Origin: Ureibacillus terrenus
GTDB taxonomy: Bacteria; Bacillota; Bacilli; Bacillales_A; Planococcaceae
Reading direction: 5' to 3'
Assembly (NCBI RefSeq): GCF_006569205.1
Contig: NZ_VIGD01000003.1
Coordinates: 124,001-188,000 of the forward strand
DNA: 64,000 bases
Shown: positions 25,080 to 33,738 of the stretch, piece after piece
Numbering within the stretch: position 1 is the first letter of the stretch
Layout: the number at the start of each line of letters is the position of its first letter
Position numbers and translations under genes: made by a program
The notes under the pieces: model-generated
Seen by the model: only the letters and a program-made list of their open reading frames with translations
Told to the model about the DNA's origin: nothing
The model's database searches: none

Positions 25080-26033
25080 TCATGGTTCAACAATGGTTCC
25101 GGCCTGCCCCTCCAGCGCATCGAGCGCTTTGTCCAAAGAGGTGATGATGGAAATCCTTCCCGGTTTCGATTCCACAAATTTGATTGCCGCCTCCACTTTT
25201 GGAAGCATGCTGCCTTCTTCGAAATGGCCTTCCTCAATAAATTTCTTCAATTCGCCTGTTGTCACGCTTCTGAGGGGCCGCTGATCCGGACGGCCAAAAT
25301 TCAGAAATACATGATCCACATCCGTCAAAATCAGCAGAATGTCCGCATTGATCAATTCCGCCAGTTTTTCCGCCCCCAAATCTTTGTCAATCACCGCTTC
25401 CACTCCGACATATTTATGGTCTTCCCTTATAACCGGGATGCCTCCCCCTCCCGCGCAAATGACAATGAAATCCATATTGACAAGCTTTGCAATAACATTG
25501 TGTTCAATGATGTTCATTGGCTGCGGGGATGGCACCACTTGCCGCCAACCTCTTCCAGGAAACTCCCGATACACTGCGCCGGTCTGCTTCATTAGTTGCT
25601 GCGCTTCTTCCCATGTATAATATGGTCCAATCGGTTTTGTCGGATTTTCAAAGGCCGGATCATGCGGATCCACTTCTGTCCTTGTAATGATGGATGCCAC
25701 GTCTTTTTCGATTTCCTGCTCCCTCAACGCATCATCCAATTCCTTTTCGATCCAGTAGCCGATCATCCCCTGGCTCATGGCTCCGCAAGTATCCAATGAC
25801 ATTGGGGGAATCCCCTTTGTTCCGGCTATTTTTTGTTGCAATAAAATGTTGCCAACTTGTGGACCGTTCCCATGGGTAATCACCATTTGATGGCCCAGTT
25901 TCTCAATTTCCACCAATAAGGAAACGGTCTTCCGTATGGCCTGTCGCTGGGCCTCTTCCGAACCGTCCCCAATCTGAATGGCATTGCCTCCTAATGCGAT
26001 GACCACTTTCTTTTGTTCCTTCACCTGCTCCAC
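25080..26033 (-). CDS. arcC: Carbamate kinase ArcC
   Basis: 317 residues. Makes ATP from carbamoyl phosphate and ADP, the energy-yielding last step of the arginine deiminase pathway. The amino acid kinase signature VVIALGGNAIQ is at the N-terminus, HGNGPQVGNILLQQ follows near residue 60, the GRGWRQVVPSPQP region near 165, ICAGGGGIPV near 210 and LTDVDHVFLNFG near 255. Starts at GTG 26033 (a second GTG 9 nt downstream is also possible). It lies 6 nt after arcD. Carbamoyl phosphate must come from an ornithine carbamoyltransferase not encoded here. Confidence 0.94.
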   Translation of the reverse strand: MEQVKEQKKVVIALGGNAIQIGDGSEEAQRQAIRKTVSLLVEIEKLGHQMVITHGNGPQVGNILLQQKIAGTKGIPPMSLDTCGAMSQGMIGYWIEKELDDALREQEIEKDVASIITRTEVDPHDPAFENPTKPIGPYYTWEEAQQLMKQTGAVYREFPGRGWRQVVPSPQPMNIIEHNVIAKLVNMDFIVICAGGGGIPVIREDHKYVGVEAVIDKDLGAEKLAELINADILLILTDVDHVFLNFGRPDQRPLRSVTTGELKKFIEEGHFEEGSMLPKVEAAIKFVESKPGRISIITSLDKALDALEGQAGTIVEP

Positions 26034-26039
26034 ATCCCA

Positions 26040-27443
26040 TCAGAAATCAATTTTTCCTGTGAAAATTTCCGCTAATGCAACAACCGCAAGAATCACGAAA
26101 ATGATCATCAATGCAATCTCGAACGCCGTATCTTTCCGGGTGACGCCATATTCCTTCTGGGTGTATTTATAAATTAAAATGCCCGGTGCATATAGCAGCA
26201 TGGTCAGCAACAAATAATCCAGCCCGCCTGCATAAACGAGCCAAATTGTGTAGATGCTGGCGATGATGCCGATGATGAATTGTTTTCTGTTTTCCTTAAT
26301 AGAAACCAGCTTCACCTGATAGAATGCCGATAACATATAAGGTATGAGTATGGCGGAAGAAGCCAGGCTGAACATAAAATTGTATGCTTTGTCCGTAAAG
26401 AGCAAGGTAATCAAGAAAACTTGCACCAAACCGTTTGTCAGCCACAGGGAATTTACCGGGGCCTTATTGATGTTTTCCTTTGCCAGCCATTTTGGGAACA
26501 CCCGGTCCTTTGCGGCTTCATAGGGCAATTCCGCGGCAAACAGCGTCCAACTCAGCCAGGCTCCCAATATGGAAATGATCAATCCCATGTTAATGAATAC
26601 AGCTCCCCATTTTCCCACCACCGCTTCGAATACATAGGCCATGGTCGGGGTTGGAAGTGCCGCAAGTTCTTCCCTTGTCATTACCCCCATCGAAACGATT
26701 GTAATGAATACATAAATCAATAAAACGCTGATTAAGCCGATGACTGTCGCTTTACCGACATCCGATTTGCTTTTTGCCCTTGCCGACATGACAACGGCCC
26801 CTTCCACTCCGATAAATACCCATAACGTCACAAGCATCGTGCTTTTCACCTGGGAAGCGACACTGGACCAGGAGAATCCTCCGCTGCCCCAAAATTCAAA
26901 GGTAAATTTGTCAATGTTAAAGAAGAAGAGGGTAATCAGGATAAACAGGAAAATCGGTATCACTTTGCAGATTGTCGTAATGGTGTTAATAAAAGCCGCG
27001 GAGTGTACGCCCCGGAGCACAAGAAAATGAACGCCCCATAATAATACCGATGCCCCGATAATGGAAGCGACATTTTGCCCTCCCTCAAAAACCGGAATAA
27101 AGTAACCGATGGAAGACATGACAAGCGTCGCATAGGCAATGTTTCCGAGCCAGGCAGACAGCCAATATCCCCACGCACTGCTGAATCCTAAAAATGGTCC
27201 GAACCCTTCTTTGGCATAGCTATAAATCCCGCTGTCCAAATCCGGCTTATGAATGGATAGATATTGAAAGGCAAGTCCCAGCGCAACAATCCCGATGCCG
27301 GTAATGATCCAACCAATCAGGATGGCGCCGGCATTGGCACCGAGAGCCATATCACCGGCCAAGTTGAATGCGCCGCTGCCAATCATTGAACCGACAACTA
27401 GCGCGATTAATGCAAACAGCCCCAATTGTTTTGATTCCTTCAT
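26040..27443 (-). CDS. arcD: Arginine/ornithine antiporter, APC family (ArcD-like)
   Basis: 467-residue integral membrane protein with about 12-13 helices of the basic amino acid/polyamine antiporter family. The first helix has SMIGSGAFNL, the conserved unwound GSG segment, and FIGVEGAVVMSARAKSKSDVG near residue 225 carries the family WVF-x-G-x-EGA motif. The start was set at ATG 27443 because GTGAGGTG lies 7 nt upstream; the frame is open to 27491. Context between arcA and arcC points to arginine in, ornithine out. Gap of 51 nt after arcA and 6 nt before arcC. Confidence 0.88.
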   Translation of the reverse strand: MKESKQLGLFALIALVVGSMIGSGAFNLAGDMALGANAGAILIGWIITGIGIVALGLAFQYLSIHKPDLDSGIYSYAKEGFGPFLGFSSAWGYWLSAWLGNIAYATLVMSSIGYFIPVFEGGQNVASIIGASVLLWGVHFLVLRGVHSAAFINTITTICKVIPIFLFILITLFFFNIDKFTFEFWGSGGFSWSSVASQVKSTMLVTLWVFIGVEGAVVMSARAKSKSDVGKATVIGLISVLLIYVFITIVSMGVMTREELAALPTPTMAYVFEAVVGKWGAVFINMGLIISILGAWLSWTLFAAELPYEAAKDRVFPKWLAKENINKAPVNSLWLTNGLVQVFLITLLFTDKAYNFMFSLASSAILIPYMLSAFYQVKLVSIKENRKQFIIGIIASIYTIWLVYAGGLDYLLLTMLLYAPGILIYKYTQKEYGVTRKDTAFEIALMIIFVILAVVALAEIFTGKIDF

Positions 27444-27494
27444 TTTAAGGCACCTCACTTGGAAAGGGAGCATAAACCTGCCCACTTTCATTTT

Positions 27495-28730
27495 TTATTC
27501 CAGATCTTTTCTTACCAACGGCATGCTCATGCAGCGTGGCCCTCCCCTGCCCCGCGATAATTCCGAACTCGGCACTTCAATCACTTCTATTCCATTTTCT
27601 CTTAATAATTGATTCGTCACATAGTTTCGGTCATAGGTGATGACTTTTCCCGGCGCAATCGCCAAAGTATTGGAACCGTCATTCCATTGTTCCCGGGGAC
27701 CTGCGATGATGTCGCCTCCTCCGCATGGAATCAACAAAATTTCTTTAAGTTCCAAGACTTCCTTCAACGTTTCCAACAGATTGGTTTTGTGGGCAATATT
27801 CAATGTTTCCGGATCTGATCCTTGTCCAAGGACGTAAATATCCATTTCACCATTTGAATCCTGGATGGCGGAATGAATGGTAAATTTATCAACATCAATC
27901 ATCGTAAAGACTGTATCCAGATGCATATAAGCACGGCTCTTCGGGATTTCGACAGCGAGGACGCGTTTGACGGAATTTTGGTTGTTGAAAAGATTTAAGG
28001 CAAAACGTTCGATGGATTTGGCAGCAGTGCGGGCGCTGATGCCGATGGCGATCGTATCTTTGGACAATACAAGCACATCGCCGCCTTCCAATGGGTAATC
28101 GAAGTCACGGTTGAACCAGATGGGGATTTCCTGATTTTTAAAGCGGGGGTGATAGTTCACAATATAATCGATGAAAAGGGATTCACGTTGTCTCGCGGGT
28201 TCCCTCATTTTATTGATGGCCAAACCGTTGCCCACTACGGCTGCAGGATCTCTTGTAAAATAGAGGTTCGGCATCGGGTCCAGATAAAATGGATAATGGC
28301 TTGTGAGGATTTCATATAAATGTTTTTTCTTGATGTGTTCGATTTCATCTTTGCGTACTCCGGCAATGATTTTTTTGATCATTTCGGGAGTGTCGAAGGA
28401 CAACAAATACTCCGAAATGACATAGAACGAATCATCGACGGAAATCTTTGATTCGGTCAAAATGTCATGCACAAATTGTTCCTTGATTTCTTCCGAATGC
28501 AAAGCTTCGGAAAGCAAATCCGTCAAATAGAGAACTTCAATTTCATTTTCACGCAAAGTTTCCGCAAAAACATCGTGTTCTTTTTGAATGATCGGCAAAT
28601 AGGGTATATCGTCGAAAAGAAGACGCTGCAAATATTCCGGTGTCAAATTTTCCACTTCCTCTCCCGGACGATGAAGCAGCACTGTCTGAAGTTTTCCGAT
28701 TTCCGATGTAACATTTACCGCATTTTTCAT
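27495..28730 (-). CDS. arcA: Arginine deiminase ArcA
   Basis: Converts arginine to citrulline and ammonia. 411 residues, full length. The GRE_SP-type guanidine-modifying motifs are present: [12 protein letters not shown] (catalytic Asp), [24 protein letters not shown] (catalytic His and acid), and the C-terminal [14 protein letters not shown], which holds the nucleophilic Cys. Start ATG 28730 with GGAGGCGG 6 nt upstream. First gene of arcA-arcD-arcC. A near-consensus cre box lies about 76 nt upstream, so catabolite repression is likely. No arcB or ArcR-type regulator is next to it. Confidence 0.96.
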   Translation of the reverse strand: MKNAVNVTSEIGKLQTVLLHRPGEEVENLTPEYLQRLLFDDIPYLPIIQKEHDVFAETLRENEIEVLYLTDLLSEALHSEEIKEQFVHDILTESKISVDDSFYVISEYLLSFDTPEMIKKIIAGVRKDEIEHIKKKHLYEILTSHYPFYLDPMPNLYFTRDPAAVVGNGLAINKMREPARQRESLFIDYIVNYHPRFKNQEIPIWFNRDFDYPLEGGDVLVLSKDTIAIGISARTAAKSIERFALNLFNNQNSVKRVLAVEIPKSRAYMHLDTVFTMIDVDKFTIHSAIQDSNGEMDIYVLGQGSDPETLNIAHKTNLLETLKEVLELKEILLIPCGGGDIIAGPREQWNDGSNTLAIAPGKVITYDRNYVTNQLLRENGIEVIEVPSSELSRGRGGPRCMSMPLVRKDLE

Positions 28731-28805
28731 TGAGATCCGCCTCCGGTATCGCTTCCATACGAAATAGAAGCTGATATTTTTAGAAATTACGTTAGGAAAA
28801 CATTA

Positions 28806-28819
28806 GGTAAGCGCTTACA
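28806..28819. promoter_or_regulatory. Candidate cre (CcpA) site upstream of arcA
   Basis: The minus strand reads TGTAAGCGCTTACC, matching the cre consensus (TGWAARCGYTWNCW) at all but one position, with a 12-bp perfect palindrome GTAAGCGCTTAC at its centre, 76 nt before the arcA start. Confidence 0.7.
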
Positions 28820-28995
28820 AAATGAATGGTTAGAATTGATCGAAATGTAAAAAAATAATTCTTATATATTTCTAGTATATAATGTAATAACTTCATAAAT
28901 AAGTGAAATTTTGTTGAACCTTTGTCCCTCCTTTCTGCCAAATCAAAGGATGCCCCTTTCCGCTCTAACATTTTATTAATATAATTTCGGATTAC

Positions 28996-29037
28996 AAAAA
29001 ATAGAGCGGATGAGGAAAGAATTTCCCCATCCGCTCT
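28996..29037 (-). terminator. Intrinsic terminator of the P-type ATPase gene
   Basis: AGAGCGGATGGGGAAA-type long stem (29003-29037) followed by ATTTTTTG on the minus strand, 45 nt after the stop. Confidence 0.9.
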
Positions 29038-29081
29038 GTAATTATTATATTTGAACTGCAAAATCTCCGAAAAAGGGACTA

Positions 29082-31772
29082 CTAATTATATTTCCTTTTA
29101 AGGATGATGGCATCAATTGCACCCGGCAGGATTGTCGGGATGCTGGCCATCAAAAGTATGAACAGCCAATCCAATAATCGAATCGGAGCTGTCGAGAAAA
29201 TTGGCTGCAATGCCGGTATATAAATGACGATCAACATTAAAACAAGGGAAGATGAAACCGCCCAGACAAGATACCGATTGCCGAATGGATTTCGTGAAAA
29301 AACCGATTTATTGGAGCGGCAATCAAATACATGAATCAATTGGGCCATCACAAGGGATGCAAAGGCTGCCGTTTGGGCATATACCAAATCATCCGGATGA
29401 TTTTCAAGCGTCACCAAGAAAACGGCCAGCGTGACAATGCCGATTAGAAGCCCCCGTGAAATGACTTTCCAGCCAAGCCCCCTTGCGAATATTCCTTCCT
29501 TAGGATCCCGCGGCTTGCTTTTCATCAAATCTTCTTCCGGCTGGTCGACCCCTAAAGCCATCGCGGGCAGGCCATCTGTGATAAGATTTACCCACAAAAT
29601 ATGAATTGGAATCAAAGGCAAAGGCAATGCACAAATAATCGCGAAAATCATCACAAGCATTTCACCGACATTGGAAGCAAGGAGATATCGAATAAATTTG
29701 CGGATGTTTTCATAAATGTTGCGCCCTTCTTGAATGGCCGCTTTGATTGTTGCAAAATTATCATCCAAAAGGATCAGGGACGAAGACTCTTTGGCAACAT
29801 CAGTACCAGTAATTCCCATTGAAATGCCGATATCCGCCGCTTTAATGGCGGGTGCATCATTTACCCCGTCGCCCGTCATCGCAACAATATGTCCCTTCCG
29901 TTGAAGGGCATTGACTATTTTCAATTTATGTTCAGGAGAAACTCTTGCAAATACGGCAACATCTTCCACGACCTTTTCCAATTCTTCCACGGACATTTTG
30001 GCCAACGTTCTTCCATCTATTATCATGCTATCCTCTTGATAAATCCCCAGCTCTGCGGCAATAGCTTTGGCTGTAATCAAATGATCCCCGGTAATCATGA
30101 TGGTTTTGATGCCGGCTTTTTTGCATTCTTCCACCGCTTCTTTCACTTCGGGTCTTGGCGGATCGATCATTCCTTCCAGCCCCATAAACGTAAGTCCTGA
30201 TTCCGCTTCTTCCGCCCCGGAGATGGAAACATCCGGCGGCAACTCTTTATAAGCGATTGCCATTGTTCTTAATGCCCGGGAATTCAAATCATCAATGGCA
30301 GATCGAAGGGATTTCTTCATTTCGAATGTCAGAGGCTGCGCTTTTCCGTCCCAGATTATATGGCTGCTCACATTTGCCAATACGTCCGGAGCCCCTTTCG
30401 CAATGACCAATTGTTTTCCGTCCGGATCTTTTACGATCATCGACATCATTTTCCGTGCGGAATCAAAGGGAAACTCTTGAAGGACGGTATAGTCCACCAG
30501 CAATTGATGGCGGTCAAATCCCGCCTTCATCGCCGCAACCAGCATCGCGCCTTCCGTCGGGCTGCCGTCTAATACATATTCATCGCCTTTTTTCCTCACT
30601 TCGGCATGGTTGCAAAGCATGCCGTACATCAGCATTTGAAGAAGAACTGGTTCTTTTTGGATATCGACCGGCGAACCATCGTGATAAAAAGCCCCTTTAG
30701 GAGAATAGTCCGATCCGTCGACTGTCCAGGTCTTCCCGCCGATCCATAGATGAGTGACCGTCATTTTATTTTGCGTCATTGTTCCCGTCTTATCTGAACA
30801 GATGACCGTTGCCGTGCCAAGGGTTTCGACGGCCGGCAGTTTCCGGACAATGGCGTTCTTTTTGATCATTTGCGTAACCCCGAGGGAAAGAACGATGGTC
30901 ACTATGGCAGGGAGCCCTTCCGGAATGGCTGCCACCGCCAAGGAGACCCCTGTCAACAGCATTGTATAAAGGTCGCGGTCCTGAATGACGCCGATTACAA
31001 CGATTAAAATCGTCAACAACGCTGCGACGACAATGAGGATTTTCCCCAATTGTTTTAGCCGTCTTTGCAAAAGGGTTTCAAAAGATTGGGCAGCCTTTTG
31101 CATTAATCCTGAAATTTTCCCCATTTCCGTTTCCATGCCGGTTCCGACGACAATGCCCTTTCCGCTGCCCCGCGTAACAAGGGTTCCCATAAAGGCCATA
31201 TTTCTCATGTCTCCGATTCCGGGTTCCTCTTCGTCCAATGGATCCGTTGTCTTCTCGACCGGAACCGATTCTCCGGTAAGAGGAGATTCTTCGATTTCAA
31301 GGCTGATTGATTCCATAATGCGGACATCCGCTCCAATCCGGTCACCGCTTGAGAACCGGATGACATCCCCCGGAACCAGTTCCCTGGATGGAATCTTCAT
31401 CCATTCGCCATTTCTCAATACATTCACTTGAGGAGCAGACAATTTTTGGAGTGCCTCCAGCGCCCTTTCCGCTTTTCTTTCCTGAAAAAAACCCAAAAAC
31501 GCATTTATGATGACAATCGTCAAAATGGTTATGGCATCTGCATACTCTCCCAAAAACAATGAGATCAAGACGGCAACCAGCAAAATGATAACTAGAAAAT
31601 CCTTAAATTGACGGAAAAAAAGCCATAGGTCCGATTGCTTTTTATAAATCTCGAGTTCATTGTAACCATATTGTTCCAGCCGTTTTTTCGCTTCCTGTTC
31701 TGTCAATCCTTCAAACAAATTGGTATTTAGGCTTTTTTCCACTTCACTGACGTTCATCGTATGATAATTCAT
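29082..31772 (-). CDS. Ca2+-transporting P-type ATPase (P2A, YloB-like)
   Basis: 896 residues with the usual ten membrane helices. N-terminal cation ATPase domain (FEGLTEQEAKKRLEQYG), TGES actuator loop in SPLTGESVPVEK (about 165), PEGLPAIVTIVLSLG in helix M4, a Ca2+ site that is Pro-Glu-Gly-Leu as in SERCA, phosphorylation motif DKTGTMTQNK (about 330), KGAPDV nucleotide site, MITGDH and TGDGVNDAPA hinge. Helix M6 has NLITDGLPAMALG. These features fit a calcium pump like B. subtilis YloB, whose loss affects spore calcium-related traits. GAGGGAG lies 10 nt before ATG 31772; GTG 31784 would lack RBS spacing. Confidence 0.93.
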   Translation of the reverse strand: MNYHTMNVSEVEKSLNTNLFEGLTEQEAKKRLEQYGYNELEIYKKQSDLWLFFRQFKDFLVIILLVAVLISLFLGEYADAITILTIVIINAFLGFFQERKAERALEALQKLSAPQVNVLRNGEWMKIPSRELVPGDVIRFSSGDRIGADVRIMESISLEIEESPLTGESVPVEKTTDPLDEEEPGIGDMRNMAFMGTLVTRGSGKGIVVGTGMETEMGKISGLMQKAAQSFETLLQRRLKQLGKILIVVAALLTILIVVIGVIQDRDLYTMLLTGVSLAVAAIPEGLPAIVTIVLSLGVTQMIKKNAIVRKLPAVETLGTATVICSDKTGTMTQNKMTVTHLWIGGKTWTVDGSDYSPKGAFYHDGSPVDIQKEPVLLQMLMYGMLCNHAEVRKKGDEYVLDGSPTEGAMLVAAMKAGFDRHQLLVDYTVLQEFPFDSARKMMSMIVKDPDGKQLVIAKGAPDVLANVSSHIIWDGKAQPLTFEMKKSLRSAIDDLNSRALRTMAIAYKELPPDVSISGAEEAESGLTFMGLEGMIDPPRPEVKEAVEECKKAGIKTIMITGDHLITAKAIAAELGIYQEDSMIIDGRTLAKMSVEELEKVVEDVAVFARVSPEHKLKIVNALQRKGHIVAMTGDGVNDAPAIKAADIGISMGITGTDVAKESSSLILLDDNFATIKAAIQEGRNIYENIRKFIRYLLASNVGEMLVMIFAIICALPLPLIPIHILWVNLITDGLPAMALGVDQPEEDLMKSKPRDPKEGIFARGLGWKVISRGLLIGIVTLAVFLVTLENHPDDLVYAQTAAFASLVMAQLIHVFDCRSNKSVFSRNPFGNRYLVWAVSSSLVLMLIVIYIPALQPIFSTAPIRLLDWLFILLMASIPTILPGAIDAIILKRKYN

Positions 31773-32129
31773 TGGCAAATTCACTCCCTCTACCCTGAAG
31801 AGGCTCCAGCACTACTCTTCAAACAAATCACCAGTTGAAAACGGAGGAAATTATATTAATAAAGATTCCGTTGATATTAGATTACCATTTCTTTTACATT
31901 TGTACCCTAATATTCTCTGGATTTTCCTGCAAATGAGCGAATTTTAATATAATCGTCAAAAACTTTTTATTTTTCTTGAATGAATCGCGAATAAGGAGAG
32001 GGTCATCCGTCCATAAAAAATGTTTGGACGTTTGACACAGATTTCTTTTCGGGAGATGAAGAAATGTTGGGAAAATAAAAAGAATATTCGCCACCCCTCG
32101 TGACAAACTAAAGCCATGGAGGTGTAAAA
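31773..32129. other. 357-nt intergenic region between the ATPase and sspO
   Basis: AT-rich and divergent. The right end carries the sigma-G-like sspO promoter. A small CGTCCA/TGGACG hairpin lies at about 32009-32032. No reading frame with a ribosome binding site was found in the rest. Confidence 0.6.
32081..32110 (+). promoter_or_regulatory. Sigma-G-like forespore promoter of sspO
   Basis: AGAATA (32081-32086), 17-bp spacer, CAAACTA (32104-32110) resemble the forespore consensus (TGAATA ... CATACTA) and lie 20 nt before the start of a spore-protein gene. Confidence 0.5.
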
Positions 32130-32285
32130 ATGAGCAACAGAGAAAAGAAAAATTTAAGCGGCAATTTCAGCGATGAGCAAGCCGTCAGAAAACAATTGTC
32201 CAGGGAGTTCGATCATGAACTGGCAAACGAGCCGTTGACACCGGAAGAAAAGTTTAACAATAAAAAAACGAAAAAAAGGCAGTAG
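32130..32285 (+). CDS. sspO: Small acid-soluble spore protein O-like (SspO)
   Basis: 51-residue, highly charged protein. The C-terminal half (ELANEPLTPEEKFNNKKTKK) matches the SspO pattern of an LxNEPLT core followed by a lysine-rich, asparagine-rich tail. The N-terminal half differs from the B. subtilis protein, so the family call rests on that core. A GGAGGTG RBS is 5 nt before ATG 32130 and a forespore-type promoter is upstream. Minor SASPs of this type accumulate in the forespore; a role in DNA protection has not been shown for SspO. Confidence 0.75.
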   Translation: MSNREKKNLSGNFSDEQAVRKQLSREFDHELANEPLTPEEKFNNKKTKKRQ

Positions 32286-32357
32286 AGAAGAAAACAAATG
32301 CCATCCCTCATTATTTTTCCACAAAAATTACTTTCTTCTACTATTAGGAAACGAACG

Positions 32358-32391
32358 AACCCCCATCCCTGATTGATGGGGCTGTTTCTTA
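32358..32391. terminator. Weak terminator-like hairpin between sspO and the DUF4085-like gene
   Basis: CCCCATC / GATGGGG 7-bp stem with a 7-nt loop (32361-32381), followed by CTGTTTCTTATT on the plus strand; probably ends sspO. Confidence 0.45.
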
Positions 32392-32401
32392 TTGAAAACA
32401 C

Positions 32402-33496
32402 TTAATCTTTGCCCAGATGATCATTTTCATCGGCTCTGATCCATTTTCGCTTTACATCCTCGTCCAAACAATCAAGACGGTGAAAATAATTTGCCACGGT
32501 TTCAAAGTCCATATTTTCCTCATCATTGATATCAATTTTACGCAATGCATCATTGACGATGCCCGCGGCTTCTTCTCCCAGTTCAAATAGAGTGTTAAAG
32601 GCTCTTAACCGGACGAAAGGATCTTTATCAAAAAGAGCCGTTCCCAATTTTTCCGCCGGCAACAGCTCATTTAAGTATGCATAAGGATCTTCAAATCGGG
32701 CGCAATGGATTTTCTCTTTTGCTTCCTCAAATGTGCGTCCCAACCATTCATCCCCTGCAAAAATCCCTTCGTCTTTCTGGGATAGGCTGTCCAAATCAAT
32801 TTCAACGAAACGGCAATTTTTTACAATGAAATATTGATTGTCCGGGTTCAGCGATGCAACATAGCCGCTCCACGATCCGATTTCACCGGGTTCGCTATAA
32901 ATGGCCGGACGGTATAAACAATTTGCTGTGACATCTTTGAAATATATCGTGCATTCTTCGTGAGGGCAGCCGAAGCCGGAAATGATTCTCAATCCGAATC
33001 CGTCTTCGGATGAATCCAGTTCATCATGCAGATAATATCCTTCCAGATTCCCTTCCATTTTTGCATCATGAAAAACCAGCTGCACGATGGATTCCTTTGT
33101 AAATCCGCCGTCCATATTGAGCAAAAGGACAATATCATTCCCTTCTTGTTCGGCCTTCAAAATTTCACCATCATGCAAAGACTCGATAAAAACATTTTGG
33201 ACAGAAGGCTGGAAATTTTGGATGATTCTATAACGTTTTTTAGTAATAACCCCGCTGTTTTCAATAAACCGGTCGATTGTTTCATTGCACCATTCTTCAA
33301 ATTCATTCATTAAATCATTATTGGAAAATAACGTCCGTTCCAGTATTTCCTTTTGAAATTTTTGCGGGATGACATCCAAATAATTGGCCAAATCTTCATA
33401 TAACTTCTCTTCCAATTCGGAATCAAACTCTTCCCCGAAAGGAAAAAGATTCGCCGCCTGGAAGACTTTTTGCCGCTCCCGAGTCAAGTAAAACAT
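32402..33496 (-). CDS. DUF4085-like hypothetical protein
   Basis: 364-residue cytosolic protein, very acidic (pI low by composition), with no signal peptide or membrane segment. The N-terminus (MFYLTRERQKVFQAANL) and the strand pairs around VFIESLHDGEIL and QLVFHDAKMEGNLEGYYLHDE recall DUF4085 proteins of Bacillus. The last ~100 residues (LFDKDPFVRLRAFNTLFELGEEAAGIVNDALRKI, split here over two helices) look like a HEAT-type helical repeat. Start ATG 33496 follows AGAGGTGG. No operon partner. Family recognised only loosely; function unknown. Confidence 0.55.
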   Translation of the reverse strand: MFYLTRERQKVFQAANLFPFGEEFDSELEEKLYEDLANYLDVIPQKFQKEILERTLFSNNDLMNEFEEWCNETIDRFIENSGVITKKRYRIIQNFQPSVQNVFIESLHDGEILKAEQEGNDIVLLLNMDGGFTKESIVQLVFHDAKMEGNLEGYYLHDELDSSEDGFGLRIISGFGCPHEECTIYFKDVTANCLYRPAIYSEPGEIGSWSGYVASLNPDNQYFIVKNCRFVEIDLDSLSQKDEGIFAGDEWLGRTFEEAKEKIHCARFEDPYAYLNELLPAEKLGTALFDKDPFVRLRAFNTLFELGEEAAGIVNDALRKIDINDEENMDFETVANYFHRLDCLDEDVKRKWIRADENDHLGKD

Positions 33497-33654
33497 GGTT
33501 CCACCTCTTCTGTATAGTTGAACTACCATATATTCTAATGAGATTTTTGAATAATCTCCAGACTATTGTTTTATAATCTTATTTTTACTGAGTGTGTACA
33601 TAAAAAAATTATGTAAACCAATAAAAAGTTGTTTGTTTCTTAAAAAGAGCCGTA

Positions 33655-33691
33655 CAAAAACTCCATAAACCCTTTTATGGGGCTATGGAGT
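33655..33691 (-). terminator. Intrinsic terminator of the TRAP transporter operon
   Basis: ACTCCATA / TATGGAGT stem followed on the minus strand by TTTTTG, 48 nt after the permease stop. Confidence 0.85.
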
Positions 33692-33738
33692 CTGAAATAT
33701 CCTCTATTTTTCCATAAATATTATAAATTTTCCTTTCG

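Noticed and set aside
28881..28900. Possible ARG (ArgR) box upstream of arcA
   Set aside because: Only partial similarity to the consensus; no symmetry and too AT-rich to separate from background.
28792..29061. 89-codon minus-strand ORF upstream of arcA
   Set aside because: Composition follows the AT-rich intergenic DNA, it spans a terminator and the cre site, and it has no ribosome binding site.
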